A DNA stretch of 64,000 nt. Source: Paenibacillus_AR mesotrionivorans. Lineage in GTDB: Bacteria; Bacillota; Bacilli; Paenibacillales; NBRC-103111. Positions 44,367 to 53,911 of the stretch are shown here, in pieces; position 1 is the first letter of the stretch, and every line of letters begins with the position of its first letter. The translations under genes were made by a program, and so were the position numbers. The notes under the pieces were generated by a model. That model had not been told where the DNA came from, did not search any database, and saw nothing but the letters and a program-made list of their open reading frames with translations. Location: positions 1-64,000 of the forward strand of contig NZ_JBJURJ010000025.1 of NCBI RefSeq assembly GCF_046098205.1, read 5' to 3'.

Positions 44367-46209
44367 GGGCTTCCCTCCTTACCGTCGGAATGGGCAGGGC
44401 AATGGTTACCGTGGTGCCCTGTCCTTGAACGCTGTCGATGCGCAGACCGTACTCCTCCCCGTGCTGCAGGGCCAGCCGGCGGTGCACATTAGGCAGGCCG
44501 ATGCCCTTGCGGCGGGCTGCAGCTGGCAGGACGGGAGTCCCGCCGTCCATTTCCGGAACCGAAGGGGATTCCTGCGCGGGTCTGCTTCCTCCAGCTGCAC
44601 CGCCCACATGCAAGGCCTCCCGCAGCCGGGCCAAAGTACCTTCATCCATACCGACTCCGTCATCCTCCACCACAATCTGCAGCTCCCGCTCCGTCGTCCG
44701 GGTATAAACCCGGATGACTCCGGGTCCGGCTTTGGGCTCCAGTCCGGACTTCACCGCATTTTCGAAGATAGGCTGGAGAGTCATCTTGGGAATAAGGGTG
44801 CCGAGCCACTCCTCCCCGATGTCAATCTCCGTGCTAACCCGCCCCGCCAGCCTGTTTTCGATAATGGTCATGTAGTGCTTCATCTGCTCCAATTCATGGC
44901 GCAGGGTGGTTTTGGACGCTTCCTCCCAGTCGCTGCTGTAGCGGAACATCTGGGAGAGGGAGAGAATCACCCGGCCCAGCTTCTCACTACCCCGTTCGTC
45001 CAGCATCCAATAGATCATATCCAGCGTATTGTACAGAAAATGGGGATTCACCTGGGATTGCAGGGCGGCCAGCTCGGCGTTTTTCTCACTGACGGAGGCC
45101 AGGGTAATCCGCTCGATCAGCTCGTCCATCCGGTTCACCATCCGGTTGAAGGAGGTGACCAGGTAGTTGATTTCATCAAAGGAGCGGACATTCACCGAAC
45201 CATGAAAATCCCCCGTTTCCACACGGCGCATCTCCCGGACCAGAAGGCGCAGAGGCGAGGACAGGGTGCGGGAAATCACCGTGGCGATGGCCGTGGACAG
45301 CACCACCAGCGCCGCAATGACGGCAATGAGGTACTGCCGGGTCTGGTCGATCCGGGCGCTGATATCCGAGCGCGGCGTCATGCTGATGACGCTCCAGTCC
45401 GCCATCCGCGGCTGTGCGGAGACAACCAGGTTGTCCCTGGCAGAGATGGTGTCCGGGTCCAGCACCGGTCCTGTGGCCAGCTCATCGGAGGACATGGCCC
45501 AGGAGGCATCCATTTTGGTGGAGGCGATGATCCGTTTGTCCTTGTCGGTAATATACACCTTGCTGTTGGAGCTGATGGAGGCATTGGACAAGGCGGACAT
45601 AATGGCCTGGGGATACGTCTCGAACATGACGATGCCCACCGAACGGTGGTCCGTCAGATCGTACAGCTGGCGGCCGAAGACAAACACCGGCTCCTCCTGC
45701 TGGAGCTCGTTCATGACGGAGCCGCGGTACAGCCCCAGCCAGACCATCTCCCCCGCGGAGGCCTTCAGCTTCCGGTACCATTCCTTGTGGGCGTAATTGG
45801 CGTCCACAACGCCGGCGAATTTCCGCTCGTAATTGTACATCACTCCGCCGTTGGTAATGATGTAGATGGCGGCGATATCGTCCCGGGAATAATAGATGGC
45901 GCCGATGTTATTGGTGATGGTCCGGTCATTGATGACCTTGACGGCGGGATCGCTGTCCCGCTCCTTCATCAGCCGAAGCATCTCGTAATTGCTGTTGAGG
46001 GACTTGGTGATGCTGTCATATCCCTTCAGCAGGAGATCGAACAGATCCACGGTCTGGGAGATATTCTTTTCCGCCATTTCCCGGGTCTGGCTGTGAATGA
46101 TGCCCGTCAGCTTATGGTAATAAGCCATGCTGAACACCAGAATCAGCACCAGCATACAGGAGAGAATCAACAGAAACAGCCGCATATACAGCGTGTTCAA
46201 CTTCCGCAT
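44344..46209 (-). CDS. YesM-type sensor histidine kinase
   Basis: A membrane kinase of 621 residues. ATG at 46209 is chosen because GGAGGA lies 6 nt upstream and the membrane segment follows at once (LFLLILSCMLVLILVFSM). A dCache-like extracellular sensor of about 260 residues precedes the second membrane segment, then HAMP and the kinase motif SQVNPHFLYNTLDM. The HATPase domain has TLQPIFENAVKSG, DDGVGMDEG and GIGLPNVHRRL. Residues 540-585 carry an unusual Gly/Pro/Ser/Ala-rich insertion between the G1 and G2 boxes. Confidence 0.92.
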   Translation of the reverse strand: MRKLNTLYMRLFLLILSCMLVLILVFSMAYYHKLTGIIHSQTREMAEKNISQTVDLFDLLLKGYDSITKSLNSNYEMLRLMKERDSDPAVKVINDRTITNNIGAIYYSRDDIAAIYIITNGGVMYNYERKFAGVVDANYAHKEWYRKLKASAGEMVWLGLYRGSVMNELQQEEPVFVFGRQLYDLTDHRSVGIVMFETYPQAIMSALSNASISSNSKVYITDKDKRIIASTKMDASWAMSSDELATGPVLDPDTISARDNLVVSAQPRMADWSVISMTPRSDISARIDQTRQYLIAVIAALVVLSTAIATVISRTLSSPLRLLVREMRRVETGDFHGSVNVRSFDEINYLVTSFNRMVNRMDELIERITLASVSEKNAELAALQSQVNPHFLYNTLDMIYWMLDERGSEKLGRVILSLSQMFRYSSDWEEASKTTLRHELEQMKHYMTIIENRLAGRVSTEIDIGEEWLGTLIPKMTLQPIFENAVKSGLEPKAGPGVIRVYTRTTERELQIVVEDDGVGMDEGTLARLREALHVGGAAGGSRPAQESPSVPEMDGGTPVLPAAARRKGIGLPNVHRRLALQHGEEYGLRIDSVQGQGTTVTIALPIPTVRREAHGTAHRG

Positions 46210-46332
46210 GGGAGGTCCTCCGAAAAAGCACTGCTTTGTAGCTCTATTGTAGCATGAACCCCTCGTGCTGCGGGAGAGACGGGACAAGCCGGCCGAACTG
46301 ACCGGAGGCCTCGCTGTAACGTTCCGGCCGCC

Positions 46333-47211
46333 TTACCCTTTGACCGCCCCGGCAACCATACCCTTGGTTATTTTATCCGCCAGCAGGAAATAAATGATCA
46401 CCACCGGCAGCGCCCCCAGCACCAGAAAGGCACCGATGGCCCCGTAGTTGACGGAATACTGGCTGACGAAGCTGTTCACGCCGAAGGGCAGCGTCTTCAA
46501 GGCCTGCTTGGAGATAAAAGTGGCGGCCAGAATATATTCATTCCAGACATTAATGAAGGTGAGGATGGACACAGTCATCATCGGCGGCACCGAAACCGGC
46601 ACGGTGATGTGGAAGAAAATCCGGAAGATGCCTGCTCCGTCCACTACCGCCGATTCCTCGATTTCGTGGGGGATGGTCTTCATGAAGCCGCTTAGAATAA
46701 AAACGGCGATGGGCGTCTGAAAGGCAATATACGGCAGAATCAGCGCCCAGTGTGTATTCAGTACCGAAATTTGCTTGAACATTTTCATCAAAGGAAGCAG
46801 CGTGGCCTGCATCGGGATCATCATCCCGATGAGGAACAGCACCATTACTGCCTGCCCGTAGCGCCAGCGGAACCGGCTGATGGCGAAGGCCACCATGGAG
46901 CTTAACAGGAGTACGCTCCCCATAGTAATGAAGGTAACCTTCACACTGTTGAACAGGTACCGGAAGTAGCTTCCAGCCTCAATGGCATTGCGGAAGTTTT
47001 CCCACTGGGGCACATGGGGCAGGGCGAAGAAGCTCCCCGACAGGATTTCCTCGTTGGTTTTCAGCGAATACAGCACCAGCCAAACCAGCGGATACAGCTG
47101 GGTAACCAGCAGAATGCCAAACAACAGGTACACAAGCAGCTTAACCGGCGACAAGTGTTTCCTGGTCCGGGAAGCAACAGGCTTCACTGTGGCGGTTGCG
47201 GCGGAATTCAT
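46333..47211 (-). CDS. Carbohydrate ABC transporter permease (MalG/UgpE type)
   Basis: A 292-residue permease with six membrane helices. The EAA loop is in EIEESAVVDGAGIFRIFFHI-like sequence near residue 190. It is 18 bp downstream of its partner permease and upstream of the kinase and regulator genes. No ATPase subunit is in the operon, so a shared MsmX-type ATPase is assumed. Confidence 0.92.
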   Translation of the reverse strand: MNSAATATVKPVASRTRKHLSPVKLLVYLLFGILLVTQLYPLVWLVLYSLKTNEEILSGSFFALPHVPQWENFRNAIEAGSYFRYLFNSVKVTFITMGSVLLLSSMVAFAISRFRWRYGQAVMVLFLIGMMIPMQATLLPLMKMFKQISVLNTHWALILPYIAFQTPIAVFILSGFMKTIPHEIEESAVVDGAGIFRIFFHITVPVSVPPMMTVSILTFINVWNEYILAATFISKQALKTLPFGVNSFVSQYSVNYGAIGAFLVLGALPVVIIYFLLADKITKGMVAGAVKG

Positions 47212-47229
47212 AGGCGTTGCCTCCTTTTA

Positions 47230-48120
47230 TCAGGAATATTTCCGCTCGAGGCGGTTGAACAGCATGTTGATAATGACGGTGGCCCCCAGACACAGCACCA
47301 CCAGGAAGGTGGCAATGGAGCTGCCGTAGCCGTATTTCATGGACAGGAAGGACATGTTGTACATATGGGTGGAGATGACGTCCGTGGCATGGGCCGGTCC
47401 TCCTGCGGTCATAACCATAATCATGTCGAAGGCCTGGAGGGAGCCGATAAAGGCCAGGACAATGGATATTTTGAAAATCGGAATATTCATGGGCAGGGTG
47501 ATATGCCAGTCCGCCTTCCAGCCCTCTGCGCCGTCAATCCGCGCAGCCTCGTAGATATCGGCAGGGATATTCTGGATGCCGGTGAACTGGATTAAGGTGT
47601 GGTAGCCGAGATATTGCCACAGGGCCACAAAATAAAGGGCGATCATGGCTACCGACGGGTCGGTCAGCCAGCTCCGGGTCAGGCCCGACAGCCCCACCAG
47701 CTCCAGCAGCTGGTTGAGCATGCCTCCCATGGAGGCAGGATTATAGATGGTTTTCCACAATTGGCCGATAATGACCACCGACAGAATAACCGGCATAAAA
47801 TAGCTGGACACGAGAAAATTCGGCTTCTTCACAAAACGGTTCAGCAAGATGGCCAACAGCAGCGCCACGGGAATTTCCGCCATAGAGAAGAGGGCGAAAT
47901 TCAGGGTCCGTTTCACCGCCGGCCAAAAGACGGGATCGTGAAACAGCAGGGTCCGGAAATTGTCCAGCCCCACAAAATGCGCCTGGCCGATGCCGTTCCA
48001 GTCCAAGAGCCCGCTGTAAATGGACACCCCGATGGGCACAAACACCAGGCAGCTGTATAGGAGCAGACAGGGCAGCACAAACAGTCCGATGGTCAGCTTG
48101 GATACGCGCAATACGTTCAT
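47230..48120 (-). CDS. Sugar ABC transporter permease (MalF/UgpA type)
   Basis: A permease of 296 residues. ATG at 48120 is chosen because GAGGAGGG lies 9 nt upstream; the longer frame to 48174 would run into an intercistronic hairpin. The EAA loop is IYEAARIDGAEGWKADWHI-like, near residue 200. It follows the binding protein gene, from which it is separated by that hairpin. Confidence 0.92.
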   Translation of the reverse strand: MNVLRVSKLTIGLFVLPCLLLYSCLVFVPIGVSIYSGLLDWNGIGQAHFVGLDNFRTLLFHDPVFWPAVKRTLNFALFSMAEIPVALLLAILLNRFVKKPNFLVSSYFMPVILSVVIIGQLWKTIYNPASMGGMLNQLLELVGLSGLTRSWLTDPSVAMIALYFVALWQYLGYHTLIQFTGIQNIPADIYEAARIDGAEGWKADWHITLPMNIPIFKISIVLAFIGSLQAFDMIMVMTAGGPAHATDVISTHMYNMSFLSMKYGYGSSIATFLVVLCLGATVIINMLFNRLERKYS

Positions 48121-48144
48121 ATGGTTTCCCTCCTCGAACAGATA

Positions 48145-48177
48145 GCGGTGGAAGAGGTCCGCTCCCCCCTCCACCGC
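48145..48177. terminator. Intercistronic hairpin between binding protein and permease genes
   Basis: GCGGTGGA and TCCACCGC pair over 8 bp with further support inside. The T run lies on the plus-strand side, so for the minus-strand operon it is a hairpin without a T tail. Such hairpins stabilise the upstream message and let the binding protein outnumber the permeases. Confidence 0.65.
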
Positions 48178-48193
48178 CTTTTTTTGCTGTCTC

Positions 48194-49552
48194 TTATTTG
48201 TTGTTGGACTGATACGCGGTTTGATGCTCCTTGGCGGTTACCTTGGAATCCATCTTTTGGACAAACAGGTTCTGGATGCTTTGCAGGTGCCCTTGGGCTG
48301 TGCCCGGGTTCATGGTGTTATCAAAGGCCAGGTCGCCGCCCTTCACATCCTTGAACAGATTCATCACTTCGATGGCCATGTCCGAATAGCCGTTGGCCTT
48401 GAAATCGCCCTCCACCTTTTGCGCCAAACCTACGGCACCCTTCACCTTAAAGGCTTCCTTGGGGAAATTCAGCATGAAATAATTCAGGAAGTCCTTGGTT
48501 TCCTTCAGGTGTTTACTGTTGGCGGAGATGGCGAAGGCGCTGCCCGGTGCCAGCATAAATTCATTGGCATTGCCCTTGCCGTTGATGGTCGGGAATTTGA
48601 ACACCCCTACCTTGCCGTTGACGGAGGAGGTTTCTATGCCGCCGGTAGCCCAGCTGCCCATAAAGTACATGGCCGCTTTCCCGGTTTTGAACAGGTTTTC
48701 CCCTGCATTGTAATCAAAGGAGGTGGCGCCCTCCTGGAAGGCCCCTGCCTGCACAAGGGATTGGAAAGCATCGATGGCTTCCACAAACGCCGGGTCCTCG
48801 AAGGTTCTTTTGCCGGCAATTACGTCGGAGAGGAAACCCGGTCCGTTATTGGTGCGCAGCAGCATGTTCATGAACAGGAAGGAGCCCGTCCAGGTATCCT
48901 TTTCGCCGATGGCCATGGGCGTGATTTTCTTCTCCTTGAGGGTTTTGACCGCACTCACCATTTCCTCAAAGGTGGACGGCACCTTGACTCCAGCTTGAGC
49001 GAACAGCTCTTTATTGTAGAAGACGACTGCGATGTTATTTCCGTCCGGCAGGGCGTACAGATTTTTGTCGAAGGTGTAATAATCGAGAATGCCTTCCTGG
49101 AAGGTGGCCTTCAGGCCGTTTTGCTCCACCATGTCATTCAGGGGGGCCAGCAGCTTGGCATCCACATACGGCTTCATCTGTGCCGACGGGTTCACGATGG
49201 TGATGTCCGGCACCTCGTTGGAGGCTGCCTGGGTTTTCAGCTTCAGCTTCTGCTGGTCGGTATTCAGGGAATCCAGTTCAATCTTGATGTTGGGGTGTTC
49301 CGCCTCATAAGCGGCGACGATTTTCTTCATCAGGCCGTTTTTGGGATCGGTGGGATCGGGATAAATGTTCTGGAAGGTAATGGTGATTTTGTCTCCCTTG
49401 GACCCGGAGGAGGCTTCCTTGGTGGCAACCGGTGCCTTGGTGGCATCCGGGCTTGCACTGCCTGCGCCGGAGCTGTTGCCGCCGCAAGCGGCCAACCCCA
49501 GAGTCAGGGTGCCTGCCAGCGCCAGATTGATCCATTTGAACCGATGTTTCAT
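48194..49552 (-). CDS. Extracellular sugar-binding lipoprotein of an ABC importer
   Basis: A solute-binding protein of 452 residues. ATG at 49552 is chosen because AAGGGGG lies about 9 nt upstream and a lipoprotein signal follows directly (LALAGTLTLGLAACGG, lipobox LAAC). The mature protein starts with a Ser/Ala/Gly/Lys-rich linker and then ITITFQNIYPDPTDP. It is the first gene of the five-gene operon. A cre-like TGTAAGTGTTTACA lies at 49598-49611, so catabolite control is likely. Ligand unknown. Confidence 0.92.
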   Translation of the reverse strand: MKHRFKWINLALAGTLTLGLAACGGNSSGAGSASPDATKAPVATKEASSGSKGDKITITFQNIYPDPTDPKNGLMKKIVAAYEAEHPNIKIELDSLNTDQQKLKLKTQAASNEVPDITIVNPSAQMKPYVDAKLLAPLNDMVEQNGLKATFQEGILDYYTFDKNLYALPDGNNIAVVFYNKELFAQAGVKVPSTFEEMVSAVKTLKEKKITPMAIGEKDTWTGSFLFMNMLLRTNNGPGFLSDVIAGKRTFEDPAFVEAIDAFQSLVQAGAFQEGATSFDYNAGENLFKTGKAAMYFMGSWATGGIETSSVNGKVGVFKFPTINGKGNANEFMLAPGSAFAISANSKHLKETKDFLNYFMLNFPKEAFKVKGAVGLAQKVEGDFKANGYSDMAIEVMNLFKDVKGGDLAFDNTMNPGTAQGHLQSIQNLFVQKMDSKVTAKEHQTAYQSNNK

Positions 49553-49597
49553 AAACAAATCCCCCTTATGCTTTGATACGGTCATTATCCCTTTTCT

Positions 49598-49611
49598 TGT
49601 AAGTGTTTACA
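49598..49611. promoter_or_regulatory. cre-like palindrome ahead of the binding protein gene
   Basis: TGTAAGTGTTTACA has perfect TGTAA/TTACA arms and differs from the CcpA cre consensus at one core position. It lies 46 bp ahead of the chosen start codon. Confidence 0.6.
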
Positions 49612-49741
49612 ATGAGGCGGAATTTAGAAAACAGGTTGATTTTTTATAGATGATATATCCTTTTTGCCGAATTCTATATACAATACATATATATCTTTCA
49701 AGCTCCCCATCATTATCTTCTGGCAGGTGATCCCCCCATCC

Positions 49742-51523
49742 ATGCTTTCCCTGAGCCGTCCATCTCTTTATCCCTTCAAGCTTAAGCTCGGACTTCTGCT
49801 GTTCAGCGTCGTTCTCCTCATGTCCGGTCTGATGGGCGCCTTCCAATATTTCTTTGTGAAACATCTGCTTGAGGATAACTTCAGACAGAACCGGAGGATG
49901 ATTGAGGAGCGGATCAGGAATACCGTGGCGGATGCCGACCGGATGAACCTGCTGGTGGAGCGTCCCATGGAAGAGGAAGCACGGCCCATACTGGAGGCGG
50001 TACGCAGCCACTATTCCAGCACGGGCGGGATCGGCTTTGATCTGCAGCCTTTTATTGCGGACAAGCCGGATATGGATCTGTATATCATTGACCGGAGCTA
50101 TACGGTTATCGCCTCCACCAATCCCGGGGATATCGGGCTGAACTTCAAGCCGTACAGCGACTTTACCCGCTATCTTGATGGTGTGGTGCGGGAGGGCGGC
50201 TTCGCCGGATCGCGGATCAGCCTCTCCTTGAACAAGTCCAATTTGACCAAATTTTGCTATCTTCCCTCCGGGGACGGCCAATACATTTTTGAGACGGGCA
50301 CCCTCATTGACCCGCGCCTCCTCATGCTAAAAACCAGCACCTTCGATAACTTCGAAACGGCGGTTGTCCAGGAAAATCCGTTTATCGACAGGGTGATCCT
50401 CTACGATTATCTGGGGGTTTCCTACAAGAAGGACGGCAACGGGCTGAATTACCGGGTGGAGGGAACGCATCTCCCTGCTTTTGCCCAGGCCAAGGATACC
50501 TTGGAGACAGTGGAAACAGAGGCTGTTTACGGGGGAAAAAAGGCCATTCACCAATATGTCCCCTACCGGCTGGTGAATGCCTCAGGGAGCAATGAAATCA
50601 ACGTTATCGAGATTATCTACAACGAGGACAGCCTCCGGCAATCCCTGTTGAGGAATCTTCTTGTATCGACCATATTGGTGCTTGCAGCGGCTTGTATCGC
50701 CGGCAGCTACGGCTTCTACCGGTCCCGTGCCATCACCAAACCTATCCAGGCCATTGCCTCCGGCATCCAGAAAATTTCCCGAGGCGATTATGAGGTGAGC
50801 CTGGACATCCGCTCCAATGACGAATTTGCCCTGCTGGGCAGAAAAGTGGAGCAGATGGCCGGCGAAATCCGGGAGCTGCTGGAGGAGCGGGGCCGCATCC
50901 AGCATGAGCTGGAGAACAGCCTCCGGGAAAACCAGAGCAGTTATTTTGAAACGGTCCGGGCTCTAGTCAACGCTATTGAAGTCAAGGATGCCTATACCCG
51001 GGGCCATTGCGAACGGGTCATGGATTATTCCCTGGCCATCGGACGGGCCATGAATCTGAGCCGCCAGGAGCTTCACGATCTCCGGTTCGGCAGCATTCTC
51101 CACGACATCGGCAAAATCGGTATTCCCGAGCATATCCTGAACAACCAAGGCAGCTTTGGCCCCGAGGAGTTCGAAATGATGAAGCGGCATCCCGCCATTG
51201 GGGACAAGCTTCTGGAGGGTCTGCATTTTCTGGATAACAGCCGTAAAATTGTCCATGAGCACCACGAACGTGTGGACGGAACCGGTTATCCCCGCGGCCT
51301 TAAGGGCAGCGAAATCGGACTCCTGTCCAAAATCGTATCCGTAGCCGACGCTTATGACGCGATGACCAGTGTCCGCCCTTACCGTAAGAAGGTCATGTCA
51401 CCGGAGGATGCCGTCCGGGAGCTGGAGCGTCAGTCCGGCACCCAGTTCGATGCCCGCGTGGTGCAGGTATTCGTGATGCTGCTGGCCGGCGGGCAGGATC
51501 AGCATAACCACGGGGCCGGATAA
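49742..51523 (+). CDS. Membrane HD-GYP phosphodiesterase with HAMP domain
   Basis: A protein of 593 residues that should hydrolyse cyclic di-GMP. A membrane segment at about 12-32 and a second near 300-320 enclose an extracellular sensor (about 250 residues); HAMP follows. The HD-GYP domain has HDIGKIGIPEHI and the later HHERVDGTGYPRG, so the HD and GYP signatures are both intact. ATG at 49742 is preferred over 49664 since the latter has no ribosome site; GTG at 49727 is also possible. A GGDEF gene follows 86 bp downstream, so synthesis and breakdown of the messenger are encoded side by side. Confidence 0.9.
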   Translation: MLSLSRPSLYPFKLKLGLLLFSVVLLMSGLMGAFQYFFVKHLLEDNFRQNRRMIEERIRNTVADADRMNLLVERPMEEEARPILEAVRSHYSSTGGIGFDLQPFIADKPDMDLYIIDRSYTVIASTNPGDIGLNFKPYSDFTRYLDGVVREGGFAGSRISLSLNKSNLTKFCYLPSGDGQYIFETGTLIDPRLLMLKTSTFDNFETAVVQENPFIDRVILYDYLGVSYKKDGNGLNYRVEGTHLPAFAQAKDTLETVETEAVYGGKKAIHQYVPYRLVNASGSNEINVIEIIYNEDSLRQSLLRNLLVSTILVLAAACIAGSYGFYRSRAITKPIQAIASGIQKISRGDYEVSLDIRSNDEFALLGRKVEQMAGEIRELLEERGRIQHELENSLRENQSSYFETVRALVNAIEVKDAYTRGHCERVMDYSLAIGRAMNLSRQELHDLRFGSILHDIGKIGIPEHILNNQGSFGPEEFEMMKRHPAIGDKLLEGLHFLDNSRKIVHEHHERVDGTGYPRGLKGSEIGLLSKIVSVADAYDAMTSVRPYRKKVMSPEDAVRELERQSGTQFDARVVQVFVMLLAGGQDQHNHGAG

Positions 51524-51609
51524 CGGAACACTTAGGACGTGTTTTTCGGCAACATCTGCTCCCTTCGGAGTTTGTAAGCACGCCTTAGAGGAGGATTTGA
51601 ATTTCCCCT

Positions 51610-53547
51610 ATGACTACCTATACCATCTTCTCCCTCACCGCGTTTGTGGTGTATCTCTTAGCCGGCATTTATCCGGTAGCCAAATATAAACGGAACGCCG
51701 TCAGCATTTTGTTTTCGTTGACGTGTTTGAGTCTGGCTGTTTGGTCGTTTGCTTATGCCTTTGTTTACATGGAATCTTCCGTGTTCTGGATCAAGTTGTC
51801 CTCCGTGGGCTGGTGTTTTTTCAGCGCGCTGGTGCTCCATAGCGCCCTTCGTTTTGCCCGGAACCCTTTGTTTATGAAGCCGCTCCCTCAAGCGCTGCTT
51901 TATGTGGTTCCGGTTGTCCTTCTATATATGCGGGTATTCATGATGGATACCGGATCAGGCACATCCGGAATGACCGGGCTGGTGTTCCAATGGCTGGACA
52001 ACAGCTACGATGTGGTTTACCAGTTGGCAGCGCTGGGGGTTATCCTCCGTATGCGCCTGCAAAGCGCGAACCGCCGCCAGCGCAAGCAGCTGAATCTGGT
52101 GCTGGCCAGTGCCGCCCTGACCTTTGCGGCCAATTTTGTCTCCCAGTTTATTCTGCCGGCCATGGGCTACCCGGAGTGGTCCACCTCCGGCCAGCTTTTT
52201 AGTTTGATCCTGATTCTGGGTATAATTGCAGCCAATCAACGCTATGGGCTGTTTTCGTTATCTGAGCATGTTCTGTATGACGAGATTCTGACGGAAATGA
52301 TGGATTCCTTCTTCCTGCTTTCGACGGAAGGCCGGATCCAACGGATCAACCGCCGGACAGTGGGGCTCCTTGGATACAGCCAAGAGGAGCTGAGCGATCT
52401 GCCCTTACGAGATTTATGTGTGGAAAAGGATGTGATCGACACCATTGTGCATGGGCAGACTGCCTCCGATACTACCGCCTATGCAGAGGTCAATCTAATG
52501 GGCAGCACCGGGCGGATGATCCCGCTGCGACTCTCCTTCTCCCGGATCAGGGACAAAAGCAGCTGCGATATTCTGGGTATTATGGTGATCGGACAGGATA
52601 TCGCCGTGAAGAACCGGCTTCAGGAGGAAATCCGCATCCATCAGGAATTCGAGCGGAAGCTCCGGGAAAGTGAGGAGCGCTTCCGGGCCATGTTCGACAA
52701 GCATTCCGCGGTTATGTGTCTGGTGGACCCGGAGTCCCTGCAGATTTTATCGGTGAATAACGCAGCGCTGGCATTCTACGGTTATTCCTTCAAGGAGTTC
52801 GAATCCATGAAGCTGACCGCTCTGGATGGCACCAGCCTCCAGGAGGGAGTGGCTATGGCCCGCCACATTGTGCAGGAGCAAAGCGCTGTATTGCACATGA
52901 AGCATAAACTGGCCGACGGTGATATCCGGGATGTGGAGATCCACTCCTCGGCCGTTCCCTTCGGCAAACGGTCCATTATCTATTCCATTATTCATGACAT
53001 TACGGAGCGCAAAAAGGCGGAGGATTATATCAGCTTTTTGGCCTACAACGACAGTCTGACGGGTTTGTCCAACCGGAAGCTGTTCTATGAGCGGGTGGAA
53101 AAAGCCATCGAAGCCGCCAAGGCCGCCGGTGGAGTATTCGCCGTCATTTATATCGATATGGACGATCTGAAATTTATCAATGACACTTACGGCCATGAGG
53201 ACGGGGACATTGTGCTCCGGGAGCTGGGCAGGCGGATGAATGAGCTGACCCGGTCGGGTCTCTCCGCCGCGCGGCTGGGCGGGGACGAATTCGCCATGCT
53301 GCTGCCGGGCATCGGGACCATGCAGGAGGCTCTGGCGGCGGTGGAGAATATTTCGGAGCATCTGCGCAAAAGCATTCAGATGGGCGCCCGGGAAATTAAT
53401 GTTCAGGCGAGCATCGGCATTAGCCTGTATCCCTCCGACGGGGAGGATGTGGAGTCGCTTCTGAAGACGGCGGATTTCAAAATGTACGCGGTGAAGAAGG
53501 AGCGCAAGTCCTCGAAGCGCTTGTGGGCGGCTTCGGAGAACCGGTAG
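51610..53547 (+). CDS. Diguanylate cyclase with 7TM sensor and PAS domains
   Basis: A 645-residue membrane protein. The first 215 residues form seven hydrophobic helices of the histidine-kinase 7TM type. Two PAS domains follow (about 220-345 and 350-475), the second ending in ITERKKAEDYI. The GGDEF domain (480-640) has an intact active site in ARLGGDEFAML. The inhibitory RxxD site reads RSGL, so product inhibition through that site is unlikely. It probably makes cyclic di-GMP in response to a membrane or PAS-bound signal, opposed by the HD-GYP protein upstream. Confidence 0.92.
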   Translation: MTTYTIFSLTAFVVYLLAGIYPVAKYKRNAVSILFSLTCLSLAVWSFAYAFVYMESSVFWIKLSSVGWCFFSALVLHSALRFARNPLFMKPLPQALLYVVPVVLLYMRVFMMDTGSGTSGMTGLVFQWLDNSYDVVYQLAALGVILRMRLQSANRRQRKQLNLVLASAALTFAANFVSQFILPAMGYPEWSTSGQLFSLILILGIIAANQRYGLFSLSEHVLYDEILTEMMDSFFLLSTEGRIQRINRRTVGLLGYSQEELSDLPLRDLCVEKDVIDTIVHGQTASDTTAYAEVNLMGSTGRMIPLRLSFSRIRDKSSCDILGIMVIGQDIAVKNRLQEEIRIHQEFERKLRESEERFRAMFDKHSAVMCLVDPESLQILSVNNAALAFYGYSFKEFESMKLTALDGTSLQEGVAMARHIVQEQSAVLHMKHKLADGDIRDVEIHSSAVPFGKRSIIYSIIHDITERKKAEDYISFLAYNDSLTGLSNRKLFYERVEKAIEAAKAAGGVFAVIYIDMDDLKFINDTYGHEDGDIVLRELGRRMNELTRSGLSAARLGGDEFAMLLPGIGTMQEALAAVENISEHLRKSIQMGAREINVQASIGISLYPSDGEDVESLLKTADFKMYAVKKERKSSKRLWAASENR

Positions 53548-53615
53548 CGACGGTCTGAAGGCGGCAGCAGCTTGCATCGGGCTAATGATGAGCTTCATGA
53601 AAGGGGGTGCTTACG

Positions 53616-53795
53616 ATGAGTGCAAAGGAACAAGTGCTGGATGCCATGAAGGCTGCTGGCAAGCCGGTTACAGCAGGCGAAGTGGAAAAAGCCACCGGCC
53701 TGGACCGCAAGGAAGTGGACAAGGCCTTCAAGGAATTGAAGGCGGACAATGCGATTGTTTCTCCAATCCGGTGCAAATGGGAACCGGCTCAATAA
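53616..53795 (+). CDS. Small winged-helix DNA-binding protein
   Basis: A 59-residue protein. ATG at 53616 has AAGGGGG about 8 nt upstream. The whole chain is one winged-helix unit: VLDAMKAAGKPVTAGEVEKATG, then LDRKEVDKAFKEL as recognition helix and a short basic wing (IVSPIRCKW). It lacks a ligand or dimerisation domain. A strong terminator follows at once. It may be a stand-alone transcription factor; its target is unknown. Confidence 0.8.
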   Translation: MSAKEQVLDAMKAAGKPVTAGEVEKATGLDRKEVDKAFKELKADNAIVSPIRCKWEPAQ

Positions 53796-53805
53796 GCAGG
53801 GGTTG

Positions 53806-53840
53806 AAAAAAAGAAGCGGCGCGATGCCGCTTCTTTTTTT
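53806..53840. terminator. Terminator after the small winged-helix gene
   Basis: AGAAGCGGC and GCCGCTTCT pair around GCGAT, with seven A before and seven T after, so it can act in both directions. Confidence 0.9.
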
Positions 53841-53911
53841 GTGGGCAGGGGCGGGCTTCGAAAATAGCGTCCCCACACCGGTTGTTGGGTGATGATTCTC
53901 AACGGCTGGCG

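Noticed and set aside
44311..46257. A 648-codon plus-strand frame opposite the YesM-type kinase.
   Set aside because: It mirrors the kinase exactly, is rich in His, Gln and Gly as antisense frames of GC-rich genes are, and has no start signal.
49607..50281. A 224-codon minus-strand frame opposite the HD-GYP gene.
   Set aside because: No motif, no ribosome site, and it overlaps the well-supported sensor domain on the other strand.
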